From: JAAYCI01 sp964367945 | GTDB lineage: Bacteria; Bacillota; Clostridia; Oscillospirales; Ruminococcaceae | NCBI GenBank assembly: GCA_964367945.1 | Contig: CAYIZZ010000056.1 | Location: 1-14,276, forward strand | Reading direction: 5' to 3' | Length of the DNA stretch: 14,276 nucleotides | The notes under the pieces: generated by a model | What the model was told of the DNA's origin: nothing | Databases searched by the model: none | Seen by the model: only the letters and a program-made list of their open reading frames with translations | Program-made: the position numbers and the translations under genes | Shown here: positions 6,223 to 13,416 of the stretch, piece by piece | How positions within the stretch are numbered: the stretch's first letter is position 1 | Layout: each line of letters opens with the position of its first letter

Positions 6223-8781
6223 CTATCCTTTTGCTTTTAGCCAGTTTTCGCCTGTGTGCACGTCTACCGAAAGAGGGATGCTCATGCTAAAGGCGTTTTC
6301 CATTTCTTCTTTTAAAATGGTTTTCACTGTGTCAATCTCACACTCGGGAGTTTGCACAATAAGCTCGTCATGCACCTGCAACACTAAACGTGCCGAAAGT
6401 TTTTCGCGATGTAGGCGCTGCCACACACGAATCATGGCAAGCTTTATAATATCTGCGGCGGTACCTTGTATCGGGGTGTTTAGGGCAATACGCTTGCCTA
6501 AAGCCTGAATATTACGGTTTGATGCCGAAAGCTCCGGCACGGCGCGTCTGCGTCCGTATAAGGTTTGCACATAGCCGTGCTCTTTGCCAAACTCTACAGT
6601 TTTTTCCATGTAATCTTTCACACCGGGGAAGCTGGCAAGGTAGCTGTCGATAAACTCGCCTGCTTCTTTTACCGATACACCGATGTCTTTAGACAAGCTG
6701 AAAGCGCCTATGCCATATACTATGCCAAAATTTACAGCCTTTGCCGCACTTCTAAGCTGTGGTGTGACCATGTTTAGCGGCAGGCCGTTTACCAAAGCGG
6801 CGGTGGCCTTGTGGATATCTTCGCCGTCCAAAAAAGCTTGCTTCATGGCGGTATCGTTAGAAATATCAGCCAAAATGCGAAGCTCTATCTGGCTGTAGTC
6901 GGCATCGGCAAACACCTCGCCTTCAGGCGCTACGAAAAACGCACGCATATGACTGCCAAGCTCGGTGCGTACAGGGATGTTTTGCAAGTTTGGCTCAGAA
7001 GAGGATATACGGCCGGTACGTGCTTCTGTTTGGTTAAAAACAGAGTGAATGCGTCCGTCATCTTCAATAACCTTGCCAAGACCCTCTACATAGGTGGAAA
7101 GTAGCTTTTGATAGGTGCGATATTGCAAAATCTCGTCTATCACAGGGCTGTATGCACGAAGGCTTTCCAAAGTTTCGGCATCGGTGGAATAGCCTGTTTT
7201 GGTTTTTTTACGAGTAGGTAGGCCCATTTTTTCAAATAATGCCTCGCCCAGCTGTTTTGGGCTGTTTACGTTGAATTCATACCCTACAGTCTCGTAAATA
7301 AACTCAAGTTGCTTGTCAATTTTTATCTTAAGATCTTCTCCGAAAGATTTAAGTGCTGTGGCATCTATACCAACTCCGTAAAGCTCCATGCTGGCCAAAA
7401 CTTCGGCCAATGGCTGCTCGATATCTAAAAGAAGGGGCATCATTTGTGCGTTGTCACATTCACTTTTCAGATGGTTGAACAAAGGATGAAGCAAGGCGGC
7501 ATCGGGATATTCTTCGCAAATAAACTGCGGTGAAATATCGTATTCTGCACACAAGCTTTCCACGGTGTATTTTGGGGAAGCAGGATGCAAAAGATATGCG
7601 GCCAGCTTTGCGTCAAATGTGATGTTTTGACAGGGGTTTGTTTGATCATCCGCGCCAAGCGCCATACGGTGCAACGCTTTTGCGTCAAAAACACGTTTTT
7701 CACAGCGCTTGTTGCGAAGAAGCTGGAGTAGCTCGTCGCTGTTTTCCTGTGTGTGATACACAGCAAACGTGCCTGATGGCACCACAAGCCAGCCGTCTTC
7801 ACACGGCGCAAGATATGCAACGCCGGCGGCCACCTGGTCCTTGAAAGGCACAGGGCTGACTTTTGGCAAGTTTAAGGTAGAGGCAGGCGCTTTTTCTTCC
7901 AAAGTGGGTGCATCGCCAAGAGAAAGCCTGCTTACCATGCTGTGCATTTCAAGTTTAGCCAACAGGCTGAGTGCGGCGTCTTTGTCTGCCGGTTTCTTTT
8001 TATATGCGCCGGCGGCGGTGTCGATGGGTACATCGCAGTCTATCACTGCAAGCTTGTAGCTTAAAAATGCGCTGTCTTTGCCGGCTTTCAGCTTGTTTTG
8101 CACAGCGGCTTTTATGGTGTCGCTGTCTATATTTTGATAAACTTCTTGCAACGTGCCAAAATCTTTTATAAGCGAAAACGCTGTTTTTTCGCCAACGCCG
8201 GGCACACCCGGGATATTGTCGGAAGCGTCGCCCATTAGTGCTTTTGTTTCAATAAGCTGTTTTGGCGACACACCGTATTTTTCGAAAACGGCGGCCTCGT
8301 CCATGCGTGTGGTTTCGCCTTTTCCGCCTTTTGTGGCGGTGAGCAGTACCGTGACACCGTCTCTGATAAGCTGGAGGCTATCGCGGTCGCCTGTGGCAAG
8401 CAAAGCCTCGTCGCCACGAAGCGACGCCGCCTTTGACAATGTGCCTAAAATATCGTCTGCCTCATATCCGGCAAGCGATACCTCCACATATCCTAAAAGC
8501 GCTAAAAGCTCCTTCAAAACCGGCATCTGAGCCGCCAATTCTTCGGGCATACCTTTACGTTTGGCCTTGTATCCGTCGTACAGTTCATGGCGGAATGTGG
8601 GCGCCTTTAAATCAAACGCAACGGCTATTTCATCAGGTTTTTCGGCATCTTCCAGCTTTAGCAAAATATTCATGAACCCATAAATGGCATTGGTAAAAAG
8701 ACCATCCTTTGTGGTCAGCAGTTTTATGCCGTAAAATGCACGATTGAGAATACTATTTCCATCCAGTACCAGTAATTTCAT
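6223..8781 (-). CDS. polA: DNA polymerase I
   Basis: An 852-residue family A polymerase that removes RNA primers and fills gaps in replication and excision repair. Residues 1-290 form the 5' nuclease: Asp7 (LVLDGNS), Asp57, YEADD at 106-110, TGDRD at 130-134, MGDASDN at 183-189, and the helix-hairpin-helix GVPGVGEKTA. Residues of roughly 310-460 form the 3'-5' exonuclease-like domain, but its N-terminal Asp-x-Glu metal site is absent, so proofreading is probably lost as in Bacillus and Thermus enzymes. The polymerase domain has motif A DYSQIELR (Asp628), motif B (Arg677, Lys681, Phe685, Tyr689) and motif C HDE (804-806), at a constant offset of 77 from E. coli numbering. GAGG stands five bases before ATG 8781. 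It is the first gene of the six-gene minus-strand run. Confidence 0.98.
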   Translation of the reverse strand: MKLLVLDGNSILNRAFYGIKLLTTKDGLFTNAIYGFMNILLKLEDAEKPDEIAVAFDLKAPTFRHELYDGYKAKRKGMPEELAAQMPVLKELLALLGYVEVSLAGYEADDILGTLSKAASLRGDEALLATGDRDSLQLIRDGVTVLLTATKGGKGETTRMDEAAVFEKYGVSPKQLIETKALMGDASDNIPGVPGVGEKTAFSLIKDFGTLQEVYQNIDSDTIKAAVQNKLKAGKDSAFLSYKLAVIDCDVPIDTAAGAYKKKPADKDAALSLLAKLEMHSMVSRLSLGDAPTLEEKAPASTLNLPKVSPVPFKDQVAAGVAYLAPCEDGWLVVPSGTFAVYHTQENSDELLQLLRNKRCEKRVFDAKALHRMALGADDQTNPCQNITFDAKLAAYLLHPASPKYTVESLCAEYDISPQFICEEYPDAALLHPLFNHLKSECDNAQMMPLLLDIEQPLAEVLASMELYGVGIDATALKSFGEDLKIKIDKQLEFIYETVGYEFNVNSPKQLGEALFEKMGLPTRKKTKTGYSTDAETLESLRAYSPVIDEILQYRTYQKLLSTYVEGLGKVIEDDGRIHSVFNQTEARTGRISSSEPNLQNIPVRTELGSHMRAFFVAPEGEVFADADYSQIELRILADISNDTAMKQAFLDGEDIHKATAALVNGLPLNMVTPQLRSAAKAVNFGIVYGIGAFSLSKDIGVSVKEAGEFIDSYLASFPGVKDYMEKTVEFGKEHGYVQTLYGRRRAVPELSASNRNIQALGKRIALNTPIQGTAADIIKLAMIRVWQRLHREKLSARLVLQVHDELIVQTPECEIDTVKTILKEEMENAFSMSIPLSVDVHTGENWLKAKG

Positions 8782-8832
8782 ATAAACCTCGTTTTATTAG
8801 ATAAAGATGACAAAATAGAAAACATTAGCATA

Positions 8833-8838
8833 ACTATA
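8833..8838 (-). promoter_or_regulatory. Candidate extended -10 promoter for polA operon
   Basis: On the minus strand TGG-TATAGT gives an extended -10 (hexamer 8838-8833, five of six matches to TATAAT). A start of transcription near 8826 would leave a leader of about 45 bases. No convincing -35 is seen 16-18 bases upstream, which is acceptable for extended -10 promoters. This is the only sizeable spacer upstream of polA, so some promoter must lie here or further up. Confidence 0.45.
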
Positions 8839-8859
8839 CCACAGAATCTGCTTTTATGG

Positions 8860-8865
8860 TATTAT
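8860..8865 (+). promoter_or_regulatory. Candidate extended -10 promoter for dus
   Basis: On the plus strand TGG-TATTAT gives an extended -10 with five of six matches. Transcription from about 8872 would give a leader of some 44 bases before the TTG start. It faces away from the polA candidate, and the two share the inverted repeat ATACCA (8836-8841) / TGGTAT (8857-8862). No good -35 is visible. Confidence 0.45.
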
Positions 8866-8915
8866 ATTAACGTATGTTTTGAAAAGAAAGCTTGTGAATT
8901 AGAGGAGGTTTTCAT

Positions 8916-9881
8916 TTGCATATAGGTGATATCGCAAGTGGGGCGGCGCTTGCGCCCATGGCGGGTATCAGTGACAAGGCTATGCGGCGGTTGTGCGCAG
9001 AGTATGGCGCGGCGTTTACCGTTAGCGAAATGGTGAGCGCAAAGGCGCTGACCATGAAAGATGCAAAAAGTTTTCGACTGTTGCGTGATGGTGGGAATGA
9101 TGCACCGTATGGTGTGCAACTATTTGGTAATGAGCCGGATGTAATGTACGATGCTGTGCGGTGTATTGAAGATGAATACTTTGATTTTTTGGATATAAAC
9201 ATGGGTTGTCCTGCGCCTAAAGTGTGTAATAATGGTAGCGGTAGCGGACTTTTGCGTACACCACAGCTTGCAGGTGAAGTGGCCAAAGCGGCGGTGAAGG
9301 CAAGCGTGCTTCCTGTGACGGTGAAAATTCGCATTGGGTGGGACGATGACACCATGACAGGCCTTGAAGTGGCCAAAAGATGCGAAGATGCCGGTGTGGT
9401 GCTGTTGGCAGTGCATGCAAGGACAAGGGCACAGCAGTATATGCCGGGCGTAAACCACAAGGCAGTGGAGGAAATAAAAAACGCAGTGAAAATACCTGTG
9501 CTGTATAACGGCGATGTGGACAGTGCCGAAGCGGCAAAAACAGCCCTTCAAAACACAGGCTGTGATGGTGTTATGGTGGGCAGGGCTGCTATGGGTAATC
9601 CATTTTTGTTTTCAGAGATAAAAGCAATGCTTTTGGGAGAAGATGAACCACAGCCGCCTACGCTGACAAAACGTCTTGCCGTGCTTGAAAGTCAGGTGCG
9701 TGAGATGTGCGAAGAAAAAGGCGAAGAATGTGCTATGCGCCAAGCACGTAAAGTGGCGGCAGGGTATGTGCGTGGACTGCGCGGTGCAGCGGCCCTAAGA
9801 AGATGTGCACATTCGCTGACAGTGTTTACCGATCTTGAAGAGTTATCAGCGCTTGTATGGGCATATAACAGCACGGTATAA
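8916..9881 (+). CDS. dusB: tRNA-dihydrouridine synthase, DusB/NifR3 type
   Basis: A 321-residue FMN-dependent enzyme that reduces specific uridines in tRNA to dihydrouridine using NADPH. The TIM-barrel marks are in order: ALAPMAGISD (11-20), SEMVSAKAL (37-45), GVQLFGNEP (66-74), DINMGCPAPKV with catalytic Cys98, the FMN-binding VKIRIGW with Lys137, VHARTR with His167, YNGDV at 197-201, and GRAAMGNPFLF at 222-232. A helical C-terminal tRNA-binding region follows. The family's usual glycine-rich segment after the catalytic loop reads GSGSGLLR, a mild variant of GAGSALM. The start is TTG 8916-8918: AGGAGG at 8903-8908 sits seven bases before it and the conserved N-terminus follows directly. The gene is convergent with the HD hydrolase, with only 22 bases between stops. 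Confidence 0.95.
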   Translation: MHIGDIASGAALAPMAGISDKAMRRLCAEYGAAFTVSEMVSAKALTMKDAKSFRLLRDGGNDAPYGVQLFGNEPDVMYDAVRCIEDEYFDFLDINMGCPAPKVCNNGSGSGLLRTPQLAGEVAKAAVKASVLPVTVKIRIGWDDDTMTGLEVAKRCEDAGVVLLAVHARTRAQQYMPGVNHKAVEEIKNAVKIPVLYNGDVDSAEAAKTALQNTGCDGVMVGRAAMGNPFLFSEIKAMLLGEDEPQPPTLTKRLAVLESQVREMCEEKGEECAMRQARKVAAGYVRGLRGAAALRRCAHSLTVFTDLEELSALVWAYNSTV

Positions 9882-9903
9882 TAAAAATGCAAAAGGGATA
9901 TTG

Positions 9904-10506
9904 TTATAAAGCACTCAGCTCGTCCAGGTTTTGCTCATAACAGGGCAGAAAATGAGTGATGAAATAATCGGCGGCAGGGCAGTTTAGTTCTTTCAGCTGA
10001 GAGATTTGCTGGGCTTTGGCACTGCGAAACTCGGTGTTGCCGGAAGATTCTTCCTCGAGACACTTCACCAGTGCCGACAAACGATCGGCCGCTTTTAACA
10101 GTTTTTTTTCAGCTTCGTTTAGTATGTCACCGCTGAGATATGCATACAGGTTTTCCTGAAGCTGTGGTGGCAACAGATGCGATAAATGCTCGGCGCTTTC
10201 TCTTTCCAGCTGCTTGTAGGCTGTTTTCAATGCTTTGTTTTTGTATTTTACGGGCGTGGGCATGTCGCCGGTTAAAATTTCGGAGGCATCATGGTAAATG
10301 GCGGCTACTGCAATGGTGTCGGGACGGATGTCTTCAAGGTGCAGTATATCGGTGGCAATATGGGCAAGGCAATGCGCCAAAATAGCTGCCTCGGCAGTGT
10401 GTTCGGACAAGTTTTCCTGACGTGAAGAGCGCATCAGTCCCCAACGTGTAATATATTTCATGCGTGAGAGCATGGCGCAAAATGCATATGTTTCAGTGTT
10501 ATTCAT
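9904..10506 (-). CDS. yfbR: HD-domain 5'-deoxynucleotidase, YfbR-like
   Basis: A 200-residue HD-domain metal phosphohydrolase. Every key residue of E. coli YfbR (199 residues) has a counterpart in order: Arg21-Trp22 (RW), metal ligands His36 (LSEHTAEA), His72-Asp73 (YHDASE) and Asp141 (AADRLSAL), and Asp81 in GDMPTPVK. YfbR removes the 5' phosphate from deoxynucleoside monophosphates and takes part in dUTP-to-thymidine salvage and nucleotide-pool control. Activity here is inferred from the conserved site. AAGGAG stands seven bases before ATG 10506. Upstream of it on the minus strand lies the inverted repeat at 10521-10556, which would fall in its leader. It is a single-gene unit, divergent from yfhO-2 and convergent with dus. 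Confidence 0.92.
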   Translation of the reverse strand: MNNTETYAFCAMLSRMKYITRWGLMRSSRQENLSEHTAEAAILAHCLAHIATDILHLEDIRPDTIAVAAIYHDASEILTGDMPTPVKYKNKALKTAYKQLERESAEHLSHLLPPQLQENLYAYLSGDILNEAEKKLLKAADRLSALVKCLEEESSGNTEFRSAKAQQISQLKELNCPAADYFITHFLPCYEQNLDELSAL

Positions 10507-10520
10507 TGATAAGCTCCTTT

Positions 10521-10556
10521 TTAATCGCCTGATTTATAGGCTTTTGCAGGCGTTAA
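10521..10556. repeat. Inverted repeat in the HD gene/yfhO-2 divergent spacer
   Basis: TTAATCGCCTG (10521-10531) and CAGGCGTTAA (10547-10556) pair over CGCCTG/CAGGCG, with the TTAA ends also matching apart from one unpaired T. A second AGGC at 10538-10541 can pair with the same GCCT (10527-10530), giving a smaller alternative hairpin with a 7-base loop. On the minus strand the structure sits directly before the AAAAAGGAG ribosome binding site of the HD gene. On the plus strand it overlaps the weak -35 proposed for yfhO-2. It could be an operator or a leader structure. Confidence 0.5.
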
Positions 10557-10571
10557 TGTGATACATATATT
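10544..10571 (+). promoter_or_regulatory. Weak candidate promoter for yfhO-2
   Basis: TTGCAG (10544-10549) and TATATT (10566-10571) are separated by 16 bases. The -10 has five matches, the -35 only about three. The surrounding stretch to 10620 is very AT-rich and holds other TATA-like words (for example at 10584-10589), so the exact site is uncertain. The leader would be about 50 bases. Confidence 0.3.
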
Positions 10572-10575
10572 TAAT

Positions 10576-10584
10576 ATAAACTGA
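10576..10584 (-). promoter_or_regulatory. Candidate extended -10 promoter for the HD gene
   Basis: The minus strand reads TGT-TATACT in this AT-rich area, an extended -10 with five of six hexamer matches. Coordinates are approximate to a few bases. Transcription would begin near 10573 and run through the inverted repeat at 10521-10556 before the HD gene start, giving a leader of about 65 bases. No clear -35 is seen. Confidence 0.35.
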
Positions 10585-10629
10585 GTATAACATATTTTTA
10601 TGCATGTCGGTATAAAGAATGGAGAAACT

Positions 10630-13371
10630 ATGACAATAGCGAAAAATAATGTCATTTTATCAAAAAAAGAAAACAAATATGACGCAGTAAAGATGAGTTT
10701 TTTTATAGCGGCGATTGTTTCGGCTGCTATATTTTTGCCGTACTTGATTATTGATAAGGGATTCTTTTTGTATTGTGGCGATTATAACGAGCAGCAAATT
10801 CCATTTTACCAATATGTAAACGGGTTTTTGAAATCGGCAGACGGAGGCACGTGGAGCTGGGCCACAGACCTTGGCTCGTCTGTGGTGGCGGGATATGCGT
10901 TTTATAATTTGGGCTCGCCGTTTTTATGGCTTAGTTTGGTGGTTCCGGCAAGGTTCATGCCATTTGCCATGGTGCCGTTGTTTATCTTGAAATTCGCCGG
11001 CATTGCAGCGGCAAGTGCGTTGTTTTTACAGCGCTATGCAAAAACCAGCAAAATGGTGGTTGTTTGCAGTTTAATATATACATTTTGTGGGTTTAATATA
11101 TACAACATCTTTTTCAACCACATGCTGGACCCGGTGGTGATTTTTCCACTTCTTTTATGGTCGCTGGATGAATTTATGTATGTAAAGCGCAGGGGTGCAT
11201 TTGCGTTTTTTGTGGGCTTGGCACTGGTAAATAGCTACTTTTTCTTTATAGGAAACGTGGTGTTTTTGTTTATTTACTTTTTTGTAAAGCTGGCGTGCAA
11301 GGAATATACCATCACGATAAAACACTTTAGTCTGCTGGCGTTTGAGGCTTTACTTGGGGTGGGTCTTGGCATGATACTTGCATTGCCCAGTTTTTACAAC
11401 TTGATAGGAAACCCACGCACAGACAACTTTGCCTCGGGATTTTCACTTATCATGTATGGAGAAGTTCAGCAGTATTTCAACATCTTATCGTCGATGTTCT
11501 TGCCACCCGACCCACCATATATGCCAAATATTTTCACAGAAGGCGTAATAAAATGGACGTCAATGAGCTTTTTCATGCCTATTGTGGGAATGTCGGGAGT
11601 GTTTGCTTACTCCAAAGCTAGAAAAGGTACAGCACCAAAAATAATTATGTTTATCTGCCTTATCATGGCGCTTGTGCCAATTTTGAACTCGTCATTTTAT
11701 GCATTCAATGCCAGCTACTACGCCAGGTGGTATTATATGCCACTGCTTATAGCGGCACTGATGACGGTGCATGCGCTGGAAGATAAAGACATAGATATCC
11801 GCAGTAGTAGCCGAGTGGTGCTGGTGATAACGGCGCTGTACGCTATTTTGGGTTTGCTTCCCGAGAAAGACGAGGACGGCGTGTGGTCCATAGGCCTTGC
11901 CGATGACCAGATGAAGTTCTGGCTGACAGTGTTTACCGCTGTACTTGGCATACTTATTTTTGTTTTTATTGTGCACTCTGCAAAAAACAAGAAAAAGCTG
12001 GGAGCAATGCTACTGAGTGCGGTGATAGGGTTTTCGATATTTTATAGTATTATACACATTGCGCTGGGGAAATTCCCACAGTGGGACAACGACGCAAATT
12101 ATTATAGCGAGCAATGGGTGGGCACAGCGCAGGTGAGCCTGCCGTCGTATGATGACGAGTTTTATCGTATAGACACATATGAAGCCCACGATAACTTAGG
12201 ACTGTGGCTGGATGTGAGCAGTATACGTACGTTTAATTCCACCATAAATACATCTATAATGGAGTTTTATCCGCTTATGGGCGTGAAACGTGACGTGTCT
12301 TCCAAGCCTGAGCTTGAGAAGTATGCGCTGCGTGGTCTTTTGTCGGTGAAATATACACTGATGCCGGTAGAGGAATCGTCCGAATTTGAAGCAGAGGAAG
12401 GCACAGACGGCTGGACATATATCAGAACAGATGGTCCGTATGCTATTTATGAAAACGACAATTTCGTGCCGCTTGGCTTTACATATGATGAATATGTATC
12501 AATGGATGCTTTATCGGAGATAAGAGATGCAGACAGGGCGAATATTTTGATGCGTGGCATAGGCCTTGACTCAGAGCAAATAGAAGAATATGGACATTTG
12601 TTTGAGGGCGAGAGCGTCACGTGGGAGGAATATCAGCCGATAGGCGATGAAGAAGAAACCGATGACGAGGAAGATGAAGTGAACGGGACATATACTTATG
12701 ATCCTGTGACATATGATAGGTATGTGGAAAATTGTAACGAGCGAAGAGAAACTGCGGCATACCAAAGCAGTGCGTCCACGCATGGTTTTTCGGTGAAGAT
12801 TGATATGGATGAGGAAGATCTTGTGTTTTTCGGGGTGCCATATGATGAAGGGTTTACCGCTACGGTAAATGGCCAAGACACACAAGTGCTGAAAGTAAGC
12901 GGTGGAATGATGGCAGTGTTTGCGCCGGAAGGTGACAACGAAATAGTGTTTACATATAAAACACCGGGACTTTTTGTGGGTGGTATTATCTCGGCGATAT
13001 GCCTTTTGATATTGATAGTATATGCTTTTGTGTTCCATAAAATTCGTAAAAAAGAACGCTTAATTGAAGCCGAGACAGAAAGAGCGTTTTCCATTGAAGA
13101 AGCCAATCGTATGTTGTCGGCAAAAGATGGTGTATTGGAAGTGGATGTAAAAATTATACAAAAGGCATTTCTGGAAAAAGCTGAAGAGGCGGAAAACGAC
13201 GAAGCACTTGAAGCACTTGAAGAACTTGAAAAAGCAGAGAAGCTTGAAAATGATGAAGAGGCTGTGGCTGAAAAATCGCAAGAAGTAAAGCAAAGCGATG
13301 AGGAAAATGAAGATGTCGCAGAAGATGATGATATAGCAATTGAAAACGACAAGGAAGATACAAAAGCGTAA
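10630..13371 (+). CDS. yfhO: YfhO-family polytopic membrane protein, copy 2, with long acidic cytoplasmic tail
   Basis: A 913-residue paralogue of copy 1. Shared blocks include GDYNEQQIP (Asp51, matching Asp56 of copy 1), TDLGSS near 79-84, GYAFYNLGSPF at about 88-98, IYFFVKLA, PILNSSFYAFNASYYARW (compare PILNSAFNAFNGTYYTRW) and PYDEGF...VNGQD. About 12-13 spans are followed by an outer domain, a final span and a basic KIRKKER stop-transfer, then about 110 mostly Glu/Asp residues not found in copy 1. The outer domain also carries an acidic insert (residues 673-686). A GT-C-like envelope glycosyltransferase role is inferred from the family. ATG 10630 is chosen because GGAG stands just upstream; an earlier ATG at 10600 has no ribosome binding site. 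No terminator separates it from tex, 45 bases on. Confidence 0.87.
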   Translation: MTIAKNNVILSKKENKYDAVKMSFFIAAIVSAAIFLPYLIIDKGFFLYCGDYNEQQIPFYQYVNGFLKSADGGTWSWATDLGSSVVAGYAFYNLGSPFLWLSLVVPARFMPFAMVPLFILKFAGIAAASALFLQRYAKTSKMVVVCSLIYTFCGFNIYNIFFNHMLDPVVIFPLLLWSLDEFMYVKRRGAFAFFVGLALVNSYFFFIGNVVFLFIYFFVKLACKEYTITIKHFSLLAFEALLGVGLGMILALPSFYNLIGNPRTDNFASGFSLIMYGEVQQYFNILSSMFLPPDPPYMPNIFTEGVIKWTSMSFFMPIVGMSGVFAYSKARKGTAPKIIMFICLIMALVPILNSSFYAFNASYYARWYYMPLLIAALMTVHALEDKDIDIRSSSRVVLVITALYAILGLLPEKDEDGVWSIGLADDQMKFWLTVFTAVLGILIFVFIVHSAKNKKKLGAMLLSAVIGFSIFYSIIHIALGKFPQWDNDANYYSEQWVGTAQVSLPSYDDEFYRIDTYEAHDNLGLWLDVSSIRTFNSTINTSIMEFYPLMGVKRDVSSKPELEKYALRGLLSVKYTLMPVEESSEFEAEEGTDGWTYIRTDGPYAIYENDNFVPLGFTYDEYVSMDALSEIRDADRANILMRGIGLDSEQIEEYGHLFEGESVTWEEYQPIGDEEETDDEEDEVNGTYTYDPVTYDRYVENCNERRETAAYQSSASTHGFSVKIDMDEEDLVFFGVPYDEGFTATVNGQDTQVLKVSGGMMAVFAPEGDNEIVFTYKTPGLFVGGIISAICLLILIVYAFVFHKIRKKERLIEAETERAFSIEEANRMLSAKDGVLEVDVKIIQKAFLEKAEEAENDEALEALEELEKAEKLENDEEAVAEKSQEVKQSDEENEDVAEDDDIAIENDKEDTKA
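13201..13227 (+). repeat. 9-base tandem repeat in the yfhO-2 tail
   Basis: Two exact copies of GAAGCACTT (13201-13209 and 13210-13218) are followed by one with a single change (GAAGAACTT, 13219-13227). They encode EAL-EAL-EEL inside the Glu-rich cytoplasmic tail. Such in-frame units can expand or contract by slippage without breaking the frame. Confidence 0.75.
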
Positions 13372-13416
13372 GATGAAAACGCACTGAAAAGATATACACA
13401 GAGAGGAACAGTAAAA

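Larger units (their letters stand above)
8782..8915. other. Divergent intergenic region between polA and dus
   Basis: A 134-base AT-rich spacer. It holds the two outward-facing extended -10 elements described separately, the inverted repeat ATACCA/TGGTAT around 8836-8862, and the strong AGGAGG site of dus at 8903-8908. No further gene or RNA is visible. Confidence 0.7.

Noticed and set aside
8912..9460. 182-residue open frame on the minus strand opposite dus
   Set aside because: The plus-strand DusB reading has all catalytic motifs in order; the opposite frame has no recognisable family or start signal.
10600..10629. Upstream in-frame ATG adding ten residues to YfhO copy 2
   Set aside because: No ribosome binding site precedes it, while GGAG is well placed for ATG 10630; the extra residues do not match the family N-terminus.
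12696..13352. 218-residue Ser-rich open frame on the minus strand
   Set aside because: It is the complement of the Glu-rich yfhO-2 tail (GAA/GAG codons read as TTC/CTC and neighbours), low in complexity and without a ribosome binding site.
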